The position numbers were made by a program, and so were the translations under genes. The notes under the pieces are model-generated. The model worked only from the letters and a program-made list of their open reading frames with translations. It had not been told where the DNA came from and did no database searches. A stretch of 24,325 nt of DNA from the NCBI GenBank assembly GCA_051453625.1, contig JBOZIK010000001.1, positions 240,130,399 to 240,154,723 on the forward strand. The letters run 5' to 3'. Origin of the DNA: Welwitschia mirabilis. Its lineage: Eukaryota; Gnetophyta; Gnetopsida; Welwitschiales. Of the stretch, positions 1-9,790 are shown piece by piece; position 1 is the first letter of the stretch; each line of letters opens with the position of its first letter.

Positions 1-235
1 ACAATTGGTGAGGGCAACAAGATGAATATAAGGGAATCAACCTGCAAGACAATGACAAGGCACTAATAAACGAAAGAGACTTTTTCTAAAAAACTAAAGT
101 AAAATATCAAAAGGAAAAAGACAAAATAAATTACCTTTGGATCAAGGGGTCAAAGAACCAAGGAAGTATGAGGAGAAAAAATGGACCCCTCCTGTCATAT
201 TTATTGGAGAAAACCAAGGATCCTAAGTACTTAAT
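1..235. other. Unassigned AT-rich leader-like sequence
   Basis: I see no coding potential or recognisable motif. The first bases read ACA followed by ATTGGTG. That is the arrangement expected if an LTR ending in ...ACA lay just left of the window and a primer-binding site followed. The gypsy 3' LTR at 8662-9102 also ends in GTTACA, so this could be the start of that element's long 5' leader. This is weak inference, because the bases after TTGGTG do not match a tRNA end that I know. Confidence 0.3.
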
Positions 236-342
236 GATGTGACAATGATGCGACGGTGATGTGATAGTGGTGTGACAGTGATATGAAAGTGAAGTGATAG
301 TGATGTGATAGTAAGAAGTTAGTCGATGTGATAGTTAAAGGG
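236..342. repeat. Short-period GTGAT-rich repeat
   Basis: Degenerate repetition of words such as GTGATGTGATAGT and GTGACAGTGATAT, with a period of roughly 10-12 bases. It runs directly into the 112-bp array that follows. It looks like slippage-generated low-complexity sequence and no gene is visible. Confidence 0.6.
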
Positions 343-1102
343 CTGACATCATCAATCCTACAACTATATAGGGTGCCTCACTTCTGATGTAGGCTTCTTG
401 GATGGTGACATCATCAACTAGATTACTATAGGACGCCACACTACAGACATCATGCTGACATTATTAGACTTGGAACTATATAGGGTGCCACACTGCTGAT
501 GTAGGCTTTTTAGATGCTGACATCATTAACTAGTTTACTATAGGGCACTACACTACTTACATCGTGTTGACATCATCAATCTTGGAACTGTAGAGGGCGT
601 CACACTATTGATGCAGGCCTCTTGGATGCTAACATTATCAACTAGGTTACTATAGGGTGCCACACTACTGACATCATGCTAACATCATCAGTGTTGGAAC
701 TGTATGGGGCGCCATTGTTGATGCAGGCTTCCTGGATGCTGACATCATCAACCAGATTACTATAGGGTGCTATGCTGCTAACATCATGCTGACATCATCA
801 GTCTTCGAACTGGATAAGGCACCACACTATTGATGTAGGCTTCTTGAATGCTGACATCATTAACCAAATTACTATAGGGTGCCACACTGCTGACATCATG
901 CTGACATCATGCTAACATCATCAAATTTGGAACTATATAAGGCACGACATTGCTGATGCAGGCTTCCTGGATGCTGACATCATCAACTAGGTTAGTATAG
1001 GGTGCCACATTGCTGACATCATGCTAACATTGTCAAACTTGAAACTGTATAGGGCGCCACATTGCTAATGCAGGCTTCTTAGATGCTGGCATCATCAGTC
1101 AT
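343..1102. repeat. Dimeric 112-bp tandem repeat array
   Basis: About 6.8 copies of a 112-bp unit. The anchor word GATGCTGACATCATCAAC or a close variant starts at 401, 513, 625, 735, 847, 970 and 1082, so the spacings are 112, 112, 110, 112, 123 and 112. The 123-bp spacing comes from an extra 11-base CTGACATCATG. Each unit is a dimer of two related halves of about 50 and 62 bp. Both halves start TGACATCATCAA and contain a CTATAGGGTGCCACACTGCTGA-like core; the longer half adds TGCAGGCTTCTTGGATGC. Plant gypsy elements often carry tandem repeats in untranslated regions, and this array lies upstream of a gypsy gag, so it may be part of that element's leader or LTR. I see no coding sequence in it. 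Confidence 0.85.
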
Positions 1103-1306
1103 TGAATACAACAAGGCTCACTAGTATTTAATTAACATTATTTAGTATCACTTCACTAATGCATGTCATGTGCTTAATTTAGAGGTTAGTTACATCCATT
1201 TCAACTCATAAAGCGACGATGATAACTTTCTTTCATTCTATAAACATGGTGTAGCACACACAAAAAACCGTAGATGGCCCCTCGACAATGCATATATTGG
1301 TGAACC
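1103..1306 (+). other. Gypsy leader, copy A
   Basis: Non-coding stretch between the tandem array and the first gag. From about 1138 (TTATTTAGTATCACTTC) it is nearly the same as 2615-2782, which precedes the second gag copy. The pairing of the same leader with the same gag twice shows it belongs to the element. I see no clear primer-binding site. Confidence 0.55.
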
Positions 1307-2319
1307 ATGGAAGATCGTTTAAAAGCCTGCATTAATGTTTTGGAAGAATAGATAAAGGCAAAACAATTAGGTGCCAATTATGAGAACGTCGAGGCTTCAC
1401 AAAAGATGGTGAATGACAAAACTTAACTCCATCCTTCAAGCACTAGGAGGAAGAGCATGGGAGCAACCAATCAGAGAGCTTCAATCACAACTTGAGCAAT
1501 CCCTCCAAGCACAAAACAAAAAAATACAAAATTTGGAAAGGAACTTTACCCAATCGTCTGAACAACAAGTAGTAGAAGAGGTAAATAGGCAAGTGCAATA
1601 GTATCACATCCACAATCCCTCTCAAACGACGAAAGATACTATCATATAAGATCGAGATATGTTAGAATATGTAAAGAAAATTCAAATTCGCATGAACGTT
1701 GGAACTCTAGGATCTTGTAAAGAGGCTTTAGAATGATTATAATAAATTGAAAACCATTTCAGTTTAAAAAATTGTTGAGATTAGTCTATGAAGTAGATAT
1801 GCAGCAATGTTCTTGATAGGCGATGTTGCATCATGGTAGAGTTGTTTAATTACATCAAGGAATGAATATGTTGAATGGAAAGAATTCATGGAGCAATTCA
1901 GGAAGGCCTTCATTCCAAAATACTTTGTCAAAGACAGAAGAATGCAGTTCAAATGCCTATGACTTGGGACGAAGAATCTAGATGAACATTGGGAAGAGTT
2001 CCAAAAGTTGGCAAAATTCCAGACACAACAGGATCCTGAGGAATTAGTGAATGATTTTATCAGAACTCTTCCTCCTTGCTTACAAATCCAGTTTGCCAAC
2101 TAGAACACACCTCCACAAGAGGCATATCGGAAAACCAAATATTATATGGAAGTAGAACAACGGATTCCGATGACTACCCGAATGGCAATCTCCATGCCAC
2201 AACAAGCATGATTGCCTCAAATACAATCACAACTAACTGCTTCAAATCATAATGCACCAATCTATCATTATTGCCAAAAGAAGGGCCACATCATGAAGAA
2301 TTGTCCTAAAAAGTGTTGA
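1307..2319 (+). pseudogene. gag: Ty3/gypsy gag, copy A (broken)
   Basis: Gag makes the capsid and nucleocapsid of the virus-like particle. The likely start is the ATG at 1307 (MEDRLKA...). A readable 62-residue piece at 1413-1601 has a coiled-coil-like stretch. The retrotransposon gag core follows at about 1720-2100: an ALE-stop-L...IENHF segment, a GDVASW-stop segment at 1822-1839, then WKEFMEQFRKAFIPKY and a PEELVNDFIRTLP segment. A zinc knuckle follows at 2251-2316, where the first Cys of CX2C is Tyr while the second Cys, the His and the last Cys remain. At least two frameshifts (near 1400 and 1765) and several TGG-to-stop changes kill it. Copy B keeps TGG TGG at 3294-3299 where this copy has TGG TAG, which shows the direction of the mutation. 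It ends at TGA 2317-2319. Confidence 0.85.
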
Positions 2320-2419
2320 GAACAAATATGTTTCAATGGTGAAGTCAACAAAATTATTCGCAGGTCAAAGTAATAGCTCAAATCTGAAAGGCAAATCTTG
2401 TCAAACGAAGCTCAAGAAA
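2320..2419. other. Short interval between gag A and 56-bp repeat
   Basis: No motif recognised. It does not resemble what follows the zinc knuckle in gag copy B, so homology between the two gag copies stops near 2310. Confidence 0.4.
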
Positions 2420-2514
2420 ACCAGTGAAATATACTGAGACGTCCGGAATCCAGTCTTGGGACGTCCGACCCTGTATCCGGTAAAATATACTGGGACGTCC
2501 GACTTCCAGTCTTG
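2420..2514. repeat. 56-bp tandem repeat cut by assembly gap
   Basis: The word AAATATACTG(A/G)GACGTCCG starts at 2427 and again at 2483, a 56-bp period, and the sequence runs straight into the gap. GGACGTCCGAC and TCCAGTCTTG also recur inside the unit, so there is a sub-period of about half the unit. It is richer in CpG than its surroundings, so it is probably younger or more recently homogenised. The true array may be much longer and may have caused the gap. Confidence 0.75.
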
Positions 2515-2614
2515 NNNNNNNNNNNNNNNNNNNNNNNNNNNNNNNNNNNNNNNNNNNNNNNNNNNNNNNNNNNNNNNNNNNNNNNNNNNNNNNNNNNNNN
2601 NNNNNNNNNNNNNN
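2515..2614. other. Assembly gap, 100 N
   Basis: Exactly 100 unknown bases, the usual placeholder for a gap of unknown size. The sequence to the right restarts at the leader that also precedes gag copy A. Confidence 0.95.
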
Positions 2615-2782
2615 TTATTTAGTATCACTTCACTAATGCATGTCATGTGCTTAATTTAGAGGTTAGTTACATCCATTTCAACTCATAAAGCCACCATGAT
2701 AACTTCTTTCATTCTATAAACATGGTATAGCACATACAAAAAACCATAGATGGCCCCTCGACAATGCATATATTGGCAAATC
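2615..2782 (+). other. Gypsy leader, copy B
   Basis: A close but divergent copy of 1138-1306, running from TTATTTAGTATCAC to the gag ATG. Differences are scattered substitutions, so this is a separate copy and not the same contig end placed twice. Confidence 0.6.
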
Positions 2783-3882
2783 ATGGAAGATCGTCTAAAT
2801 GCCTACATTAATGTTTTGAAAGAATAGATAAGGGCAAAATAATTAGATGCCAATTATGAGAATGTTGAGGCTTCACAAAAGATGGTAAATGAGAAAACTT
2901 AACTCCATCCTTCAAGCACTAAAAAGAAGAGCATGGGAGCAACCAATCAAAGAGCTTCAATCATAAGTTGAACAATCCCTCTAAGCACAAAATTTGGAAA
3001 GGAACTCTACCCAATCGTCTGAACAACAAGTAGTAGAAGAGGTAAATAAGTAAGTATAATAGTATCACATCCATAATCCCTCTTAAATAACAAAAGATAC
3101 TATTATATAAGATTGAGATATGTTAGAATATGTAAAGAAAGTTTAAATTCACATGTACGTTGGAACTCTGGGATCTTATAAAAAGGCTTTAGAATGGTTA
3201 TAATAAATTGAAAACCATTTCAGTTTAAAAAATGTTGACATTAGTCTATGAAATAGATATGCAGTAATGTTCTTGACAGATGATGTTGCATCATGGTGGA
3301 GTTGTTTAAGTACATCAAGGAATGAATATTTTGAATGAAAATAATTCATGAAGTAATTCATGAAGTAATTCAAGAAGGCCTTCATTCCAAAATACTTTGT
3401 CAAAGATTGAAGAATTTAGTTTAAATGCCTATAACTTAGGATGAATAATCTAGATGAACATTGAGAAGAATTCCAAAAGTTGGCAAAATTCTAGATACAA
3501 CGATATCCAGTGAATGATTTTATCAGAACTATTCCTTCCTTCTTACAAAATCTAGTTTGCTGACTTGAACACACATCTCCATAAGAGACGTATTGGAAAA
3601 TCAAATATTATATGAAAGCAGAACAATAAATTCTAATGACTGCCCGAATGGCAATCTCCATGCCATAACAAACATGATTGCCTCAAATACAATCACAACT
3701 AACTACTTCAAATCGTAATGCATTAATCTACCATTATTTCCAAAAGAAAAACCACATCATGAATAATTATCCTAAAAAGAAGAAAGAAGTAAGCTATAGC
3801 CAACTACTACAATCATCAGAAAAATAAAGAGGAAAGAGATTGTTTGCCATGATTCAAACAAGTTTAGTATGAAATTAATTTT
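2783..3882 (+). pseudogene. gag: Ty3/gypsy gag, copy B (broken)
   Basis: Second gag copy, roughly 85-90% identical by eye to 1307-2319. It starts at the equivalent ATG (MEDRLNA...). The core can be followed through DVASWWS (3285-3302), here with both Trp codons intact, and FKKAFIPKYFVK. At the zinc knuckle (about 3718-3775) two Cys codons read as Phe and Tyr, so the nucleic-acid-binding knuckle is gone. Unlike copy A it continues past the knuckle into KKKKEVSYSQLLQSS and RLFAMIQTSLV before a stop at 3880-3882. That is the usual gag-to-protease linker of plant gypsy elements, so this copy probably belongs with the pol that starts at 5292. Several frameshifts and stops make it non-functional. 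A duplicated AATTCATGAAGT (3343-3369) is a local slippage. Confidence 0.85.
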
Positions 3883-5291
3883 CTATTATTAGACTTATAA
3901 AATTCTTACAACATAAACTTTTTTGATTTTTAGCATAGTTCAAAAAGTCAGCAAAATCAAAGGTCCGCAACCCAAAGAAAAAAGTCGGTTCAGCAAGTCA
4001 AGAGATTAGTTGCCAAAAGTTGGCTGAAAAGATTGCCAATAAAAGATTGTGAATTTTTTTTTCCTTTTTAAAATAATTGGTTATTAAACATGTGTGAACA
4101 TCCGTTTAATGCTTTTACTAAGGAATTAACACAAAAATTATAATGGATATCTTATGATAGTGCATTTTCTCTAATAATTCAGAACCTATAATCACTGAAA
4201 TCAATTACAAATACAATAAAATGTTTAGTAAACAAGCATTTTTTAAAAATTAAAAGTTGAGTTTAGAAATCTTGTTAATCTAAATACTCGTATTTATAAA
4301 GTTAGCAACCTCAAAAATGTGAGTTATTTTGGTAAGTTAGAGACTATTCAGGAAAAAGTCAACAATGAAATAAAATTAGAACCCATGTTTTTCAAATTTG
4401 ACATAGCTTTAACAACTATAAATACCATTACAAGGTATTAAGCATTAGAACAATATGATTAAGAGATATGAAGTCATTTCTTATGGTCATTTTTCCAACA
4501 TTAGAAAATTGTGAAAGACAAATAATAGAAACATAAGACAAATAAACGAATACATTGTTTAAAAAACATTAACTAGATTCAATATTCCATTAAAATATAC
4601 AAATAAAAGTACAATAATATTTTAAAAATAAAATTATGTTAATAGAACTATAAGAATAATACAAAAAGGTTGATTTTTAAATAATATCGAAGCAAAAATT
4701 ATACTCTACATTTAAAACATAGATGTAGGTTTCTTCCGTCACAATGCAAATTTAATTAGGTTTATATCTTCTTTTTCATAAACTATTATAAAGGCTTGAA
4801 TTAGATCTAGGAATTGTGTATAAATTTATTTCTTGAATAAGAAGCTTATGACAACATAGGAGAATTAATGTTTTTTTCATTAGAACCTATCATGATTTAT
4901 AATTTATTATAGTGTTTCTAATCATCTTAAAAACTATGTCAAATAAACATTTTGTAAAAACTATGTCAAATAAATATTTTGTAAAAACTAAGTACAAAGC
5001 AATGAATTAGTTAACATAACAATGTACTATAAATTTATATTTTGTCATATAAATTAATAGATATCATGTTGATTACATTTGCATTTCATAATGAATCCAA
5101 AAAAGAACAATTCGAAAGTTTGAAGACTCTTTAAAGAGACATTTTGGTAGAAAGTCAGCTAAAAGTTGATATAAGTTGGCAAAAAAAAAAAAAAAAAAAG
5201 GTTGCCTACTAGTCGCCTATTAGTCGATAAAAAAAGTTGAAAAGACTCAAAACAAGTCTGCTTTATTAAGTTAGAGCTACTAATCACCCAT
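3883..5291. other. AT-rich stretch without genes, between gag and protease
   Basis: About 1.4 kb of very AT-rich DNA lies where an intact gypsy element would run directly from the gag linker into protease. I find no domain motif on either strand, no LTR ends and no convincing terminal inverted repeats. AGTTGGC and AGTCAGC-like words occur near both ends (3950-4030 and 5150-5240), and an 18-base A run lies at about 5180-5198. This suggests a decayed nested insertion, possibly non-autonomous, that I cannot classify. It may include remnants of the protease N-terminal region. Confidence 0.45.
4929..4995. repeat. 27-bp tandem repeat, about 2.5 copies
   Basis: AAAAACTATGTCAAATAAA starts at 4929 and 4956, and a third, shorter copy (AAAAACTAAGTACAAA) starts at 4983. 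The spacing is exactly 27 bp. Simple local duplication inside the gene-less stretch. Confidence 0.8.
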
Positions 5292-5867
5292 ATGGCTACT
5301 AGTAGCCTCCATTTAGTCCCTAGGTTTTTAGTAGATAACAGTGCTAATGATAAGTTTATTTCCCTCAAAATATCCATGCTTTTTCAAGATAAAATAACTA
5401 AGGAATCAACTTCGAAGGTAAAAGTTATAGGAGGGAATACAATCACACAATCAGACCATTATGTAAAGCTAACTTTTACAATTAATGGTCTGCATTTTAC
5501 CAACAAATTTTATGTCTGAGACATTGACAAATATGATGCAGTTTTGGAAATGTCCTTCTTAGGTAAATACAATGTTAAAGTAGAGTTCAAAGAAGGAACT
5601 ATCATTATTACCACTTTGTCCAGAAGCCGAGCATTAAAAGAAAAGGAGAAAAGAAAGCATATCTTCTTTATGACACTTCAAGAAATAAATAAGGCCATAA
5701 AGACAATTCAATTATATTGCACTATGGTAACAAAAGAAGGCAAAGTTCAACTACCAACAAACTTACATAAGTTTCAGGAGGCATTTGAAGATAAAGTTGT
5801 GTTATCACTAAAAAGAAATGTAGAATATGCTATAGACCTTATAGTAGGAGCACAACTTATATCATGA
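5292..5867 (+). pseudogene. pol: Ty3/gypsy aspartic protease (broken)
   Basis: Retropepsin-type protease that would mature the Gag-Pol polyprotein. The active-site region reads FLVDNSANDKFIS at about 5325-5363. The catalytic Asp (5334-5336) is kept, but the usual DSG is DNS, consistent with G-to-A change. Downstream, DKYDAVLEMSFLGKYN matches the conserved second half of the fold (usually YDVVLGMPWL). One in-frame stop at 5517-5519 interrupts an otherwise open frame that continues through a charged linker towards RT, with a second stop at 5865-5867. The ATG at 5292 is only the first Met after the gene-less stretch; the true start would be upstream gag. Confidence 0.8.
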
Positions 5868-6560
5868 GCATCTTACATATTTTCTATCATAGAGCTCAAA
5901 GAATTTAAATTACAAATTTAGCAATTGGTGAACAAAGGCAAAATTAGGCCTAATGTGTTACTTTGGGGGGTCCCAGTATTATTTGTTAAGAAGAAAGATG
6001 GATCTCTTAGACTTTGCATAGACTATCGTCAGTCAAAAAAGGTAACGATGAAAAACAAATATTCTTTTCCTCGAATTAACAGTTGGCAGGACAAGGTACT
6101 TTACCAAATTTGATTTAAAATCAAGCTATCATCAAATATGTATTAAGTTTAAAAACATACTAAAACCGACATTTGAAACAAGATACGTTCAATTTGAATT
6201 TACCATTATGCCTTTCGGTCTTATAAATGTCCTTGCTACCTTTATGACATTGATGAGTAATATTTTCCATTTCATATTTAGATGAGTTTGTCATTATTTT
6301 TATGGATGATATTTTAGTCTATCTAAAAAGTAGGAAGAATCATGTCATGTTCTAATTACTTAGAGAGAATGTGTTAACAACCAAGTTAAGTAAATGCGAA
6401 TTCTTTAAGAAATCCATCCATTATTTGGGGTATGTCATATCTGAAGATGGCATCAAAATTATAGCAAAGTACAAGTAGTAAGGGATTGGCCTGAACCAAA
6501 GAACCCCATAGAAGTAAAACTTGGTCTTGTAGGATTTTATAAATACTTCATCCAAGATTT
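5868..6560 (+). pseudogene. pol: Ty3/gypsy reverse transcriptase (broken)
   Basis: RT copies the element RNA into DNA. Visible blocks in order: GKIRPN, then [19 protein letters not shown] (about 5970-6030), [22 protein letters not shown] (about 6106-6145), MPFGLINV (about 6210), and the catalytic FMDDILVY with FMDD at 6299-6310 intact. LSKCEFF and YLGYVISEDGI follow near 6390-6450. A frameshift near 6095 separates the fingers from the palm, and a second near 6280 precedes FMDD. Several stops are present. The order protease-RT-RNase H-integrase identifies Ty3/gypsy (copia has integrase before RT). Confidence 0.9.
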
Positions 6561-7090
6561 CTCAAAGATTGCAAGCCCAAGTGATTAATTTAACAAAAGA
6601 AAAAGTACCATTTCATTTCAACGCTAGATGTAGGGTAGCATTTCTAAAAATTAAATTACTAATAACCTCAACCCTAGTTTTGAAGATTCTAGAAATAGAC
6701 AAAGAGTTCCTTATGGTAACAGATGCCTGTGGAGAAGGAATAGGTGTAGTACTAATGTAAGATACAAGAGTGATTGCTTATGAATCATGCAAACTAAACA
6801 AACACAGACAAAATTACCCAGTTCATGATTTCCAACTGTTAGCCATTATTTATACATTAAAAGTTTGAAGACATTATCTTCGCAGAGGTAAATTTCAATT
6901 AAGGACTTCTTACAAAAGTTTAGAATTTTTGTAGAAGTAGGCTCCCTTAACATGAGATAGCGATGGTGGGTGGATCTACTAGTTGAGTATGATTTCGATC
7001 TCAAGTTTCTACTAGGAAAAGAAAATCAATTGGTAGATGCTCTTAGTCGCATGTGGTGTATGTTAGTTTATATAGTTAATTAGTTTATAT
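6561..7090 (+). pseudogene. pol: Ty3/gypsy RNase H (broken)
   Basis: RNase H removes the RNA strand during reverse transcription. VTDACGEGIGVVLM at about 6716-6757 carries the first catalytic Asp (6722-6724). A stop follows, then DTRVIAYESCKLNKHRQNYPVHDFQLLAII, the conserved YP.HD..LLAII-like block of plant gypsy RNase H, and RHYLRRGKFQ. The end reads LVEYDFDLKFLLGKENQLVDALSR, the usual close before integrase. Stops interrupt the frame. A duplicated TTAGTTTATATAGTTAATT at about 7065-7096 is a small tandem duplication. Confidence 0.85.
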
Positions 7091-8340
7091 AGTTAATTCT
7101 AGCATGGCAAAGAGATCAAAAACCAAGTACCACAAGATGAAACATTGGAGAAATTTGGAATAAATTCATGAATAAACGAGAGATATTTCCCTATTACTTA
7201 AACACAAATGAAATATTGATAAGAAGGAACCAAGTTTGTATTCCTATGGGGACATGGGGCTTTCAATTACTCAAAGAGGCACACGAAGTTTCATATGTAG
7301 GAATCCAAGATTTGTTAAAACATACATCACTCTAAGGAAACAGTATTATTGAAAAGGAATGAAGGGCTAGATCAAGAAATTCATCAAAAACTGTCTAGTA
7401 AGCCAAAGTATTAAATTGAAACAACAGAAGCCAATAGGACTTCTTAAACCCTTGGGGATCTTATCTTGGAAGTGGGAATAAATTACCATGGATTTCATCA
7501 CAGGTTTACCAAAGACAGTTAAACAACATGATGCAATATTTGTATGTGTGGATCAATTAACCAAGGTAGTGCACTTTATTCCAACCAGAACAATAGCCAC
7601 TACAAAGGAAATCGCAAGCTAGTTTGTAAGGAAGTATTTAGATTACATGGAGTTCCAAAAATTATTGTCTTAGATAGAGACCTAAAATTTATATCGAATT
7701 TATAGTAAGAATTCTTTAAACAATTAGAAACCCAAGTGCGTTTTAGTGTAACCTTTCACCTTGAAATAGATTCACAAATGGAAAGGGTAAACCACATCTT
7801 AGAAGACATTCTGAGAAGTTATCTAGCATGTAAGCCTAAAAGATGGGAGGACTATCTCCACTTAGCGAAATTCGTGTACAACCAAGGTTATTAAGCATTA
7901 ATCAAATGTTTATCATTTGAGGCTATGTATGGTAGAAATTGTGTAACATGTATGACCTGGATAGATTTAACCCAAAGGACTAGAGAGAAAAAACAAGAAA
8001 TTCTAAAAATGGAATAAGTAATAAAAAAAGTACAAAAGTAATATATAAGATAGGTACAAAAATACTTTGACAAAAGGCATGCCCATCGAATTTTCCAAGT
8101 TGTAGATGAAGTGTTAGTAAGAGTCAACCCATAAAGGGCATCCATGAAACTAGGCAAATATGGGAAATTAGCTCCACATTTCTGTGGACCCTTTCATATT
8201 ACTCAAAGTATAGGAGATCTAGCATATAAATAACATCTTCCCAAATAATGGTCTCGCATTCACCCAGTGTTTCATCTCATTCTCCTTAAACCATACTACT
8301 CAAGGAAGTTTGATGACTACATTATTGATTGAAAATAACT
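7091..8340 (+). pseudogene. pol: Ty3/gypsy integrase with GPY/F motif (broken)
   Basis: Integrase joins the cDNA to host DNA. The N-terminal zinc-binding HHCC is damaged: KEAHEVSYVGIQ lacks the second His, and a Cys reads Ser in CLVSQS. In the core, MDFITGLPK holds the first Asp (7491-7493), VLDRDLKF the second (7673-7675), and QMERVNH the Glu (7781-7783). The last two are 36 codons apart with no indel between them, so exact DD35E spacing is preserved despite two stops. The C-terminal GPY/F module is clear: GPFHITQSIGDLAYK (about 8187-8232), then WSRIHPVFHLILLKPYYS. These features fit a plant chromovirus. Many stops make it inactive. Confidence 0.88.
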
Positions 8341-8402
8341 TCTAGTGAAATCAAACCTTACTTTCATGATAAAACTAGTTAATATTAAATAACATAGAGA
8401 AA

Positions 8403-8535
8403 AGAAATTAAGAAAGAAAAATCATAAAAGAAGTCTTAGTTGAATGGTCTCATTGGGAACAACACAGCTAGGAGAATGAAGATTTTATAAAGAAGACCTA
8501 TCTAGAATTATTTGTACATGATGATGAAAATTAAC
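8403..8535 (+). pseudogene. Chromodomain at integrase C-terminus (broken)
   Basis: In the frame through 8430-8432 the sequence reads KIIKEVLVEW, then SHWEQHS, a stop, and ENEDFI. That is the shape of the plant chromovirus chromodomain (EVLVKW...ATWE.E..). The stop at about 8475 stands where the conserved Trp of the WE.E block is expected, a TGG-to-TAG change. Chromodomains direct integration to heterochromatin marks. It follows the GPY/F module at the expected distance and precedes the 3' LTR by about 130 bp. Part of the middle of the domain seems deleted. Confidence 0.7.
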
Positions 8536-8644
8536 TTGTACTAATTAACGCAAAGAACACAATAAGGAGGAGGACTTTAAAGCCAATACTATTTAAGAAA
8601 AGCATCTCCCCATGAAGGAACAACTGTTTGAGGATGAATACCAA

Positions 8645-8661
8645 GCTTAAGGAGAGGAGTT
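8645..8661 (+). promoter_or_regulatory. Polypurine tract of gypsy element
   Basis: GCTTAAGGAGAGGAGTT directly precedes the LTR start TGCAAC. A purine-rich stretch here primes plus-strand DNA synthesis. Confidence 0.75.
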
Positions 8662-9102
8662 TGCAACATTCCTAAATATTTTCTATGTACTGCTATCAAA
8701 ATTAGTTAAACACTGAAATGTTTAGTTAAGAATGTAATCTCTGTTCAACGGACATGAACCTTACAGAAAGTTGCTATAAAAGGACATGACATATCATTCA
8801 TGTTAAAATGGGGTGCTTGGGAAAGTAAAGGGCATGCATGGGATTTGCGTAGGTGCATATTGGGTCCTTAACAAGCTAGACTAGCCTCTTAGTGGTCCCA
8901 TAGACTAGACATTAAAGGCAATATGACCTAGCTGGGCCGTTGTACCAAGCCCTAGCATTTGGCATTGACATAGCCTTAAGATCCATTTTTGACTATATTC
9001 AATAAAGCTAAGTTAAAAAGCTCTTTTTTTACATCTATTATGTTCTCGTTACCTTAAACAAAGATTATCATTATTTTTAACATTTCCTGTTTCTAAGTTA
9101 CA
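8662..9102 (+). mobile_element. 3' LTR of gypsy chromovirus
   Basis: Starts TGCAACATTCC right after the polypurine tract and ends AAGTTACA. TGCAAC and GTTACA form a 6-base terminal inverted repeat with one mismatch, typical of chromovirus LTRs (TGTAAC...GTTACA). Length is 441 bp. It contains a TATA box CTATAAAAGG (8774-8783) and a poly(A)-type AATAAA (9001-9006). The matching 5' LTR is not in the window. The next five bases, TTCCC, could be one copy of the target-site duplication. Confidence 0.75.
8774..8783 (+). promoter_or_regulatory. TATA box in gypsy LTR
   Basis: CTATAAAAGG about 112 bp into the LTR, the expected U3 position for the RNA polymerase II core promoter. Confidence 0.6.
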
Positions 9103-9199
9103 TTCCCATGTTGTCATTAAATTTTTTTACCTAATTTTACAAAAAAGATAATGGAAATGTTATACTCTCACTATAATACTTCTATGTCTTAGCAACAAT
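9103..9199. other. Junction between gypsy LTR and copia P1
   Basis: AT-rich filler between the end of the gypsy LTR and the first recognisable copia gag. No copia LTR or primer-binding site is visible, so the 5' end of P1 has been lost by deletion or recombination. Confidence 0.4.
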
Positions 9200-9790
9200 A
9201 TACTTGGAATGTATAGGGGAATCACTAAGGCAAATGTTTGTTGGAAAATGCTAAATGAAAGGTATGACTAGCCTATTGGAATAAATAAATATTATATGAT
9301 TAATAGAGTTTTCAAGATGAAAATGAAGAATGAAATGTCTTTGCAAAGTCATTCGGATGAAATGAATAGGTTGTTTTCTCAAATTAATGATTTGAGTATA
9401 AATTTCAAAGAAGATCTTTGGGTTGTTACTATGTTGAGTTCCTTATTAAAATCATGAGAAGCAGTTTGAACTACCTTGACTACTGCTTCTAGAATCTTGC
9501 AATCTCAGAATACTATCATTTCAAAGTTGCTAGACACAAATAAGATCAAAACTATAGAAGCATCTCATAAAGCATTAGCTATTAGAAAGGGCTATTTATA
9601 CAAAAGAGAAAATATTGATGGATGTAGAAAGAGTAAAGGTAACTCTGCTGGTAGAAGTTAAGTCATTTGCTAGTACTATAATAGAAAGGATCATTTGCAT
9701 AAGGACTGTTATGCTTTAAAAAAAAAAAAAAGACAAAAGATAAGAGACCTAAGAAAAACAGACAAGAACAAGTAGAATCTCATGAAGATG
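9200..9790 (+). pseudogene. gag: Ty1/copia gag of P1 (broken, 5' end missing)
   Basis: Copia-type gag. In order: WKMLNERYD; YYMINRVFKMKMKNEMSLQ with SHSDEMNRLFSQINDLSINFKEDLW (about 9285-9420), the UBN2-type gag core; LSSLLKS-stop-EAV; then a readable stretch at 9476-9658 ending in a basic segment. The zinc knuckle at about 9663-9710 reads C, stop, Y, Y, then NRKDHLHKDC: the Trp is a stop and the second Cys is Tyr, while the first Cys, the His and the last Cys survive. A poly-A run at 9719-9731 inside a Lys-rich region probably causes a frameshift. The N-terminus is truncated. Confidence 0.82.

Noticed and set aside
343-1102. CRISPR-like array
   Set aside because: Units are contiguous and related throughout, with no unique spacers, and the context is plant retrotransposons.
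1764-2099. 111-codon minus-strand open frame
   Set aside because: It lies antisense to the gypsy gag core, whose motifs are clear on plus; no domain on minus.
3176-3403. 75-codon minus-strand open frame
   Set aside because: Antisense shadow of gag copy B, matching the shadow at 1764-2099.
3883-5291. MITE or DNA transposon with terminal inverted repeats
   Set aside because: I could not pair the two ends as inverted repeats or find a target duplication.
7891-8157. 88-codon minus-strand open frame with hydrophobic stretch
   Set aside because: Antisense to the gypsy integrase C-terminal region; the GPY/F motif on plus explains the sequence.
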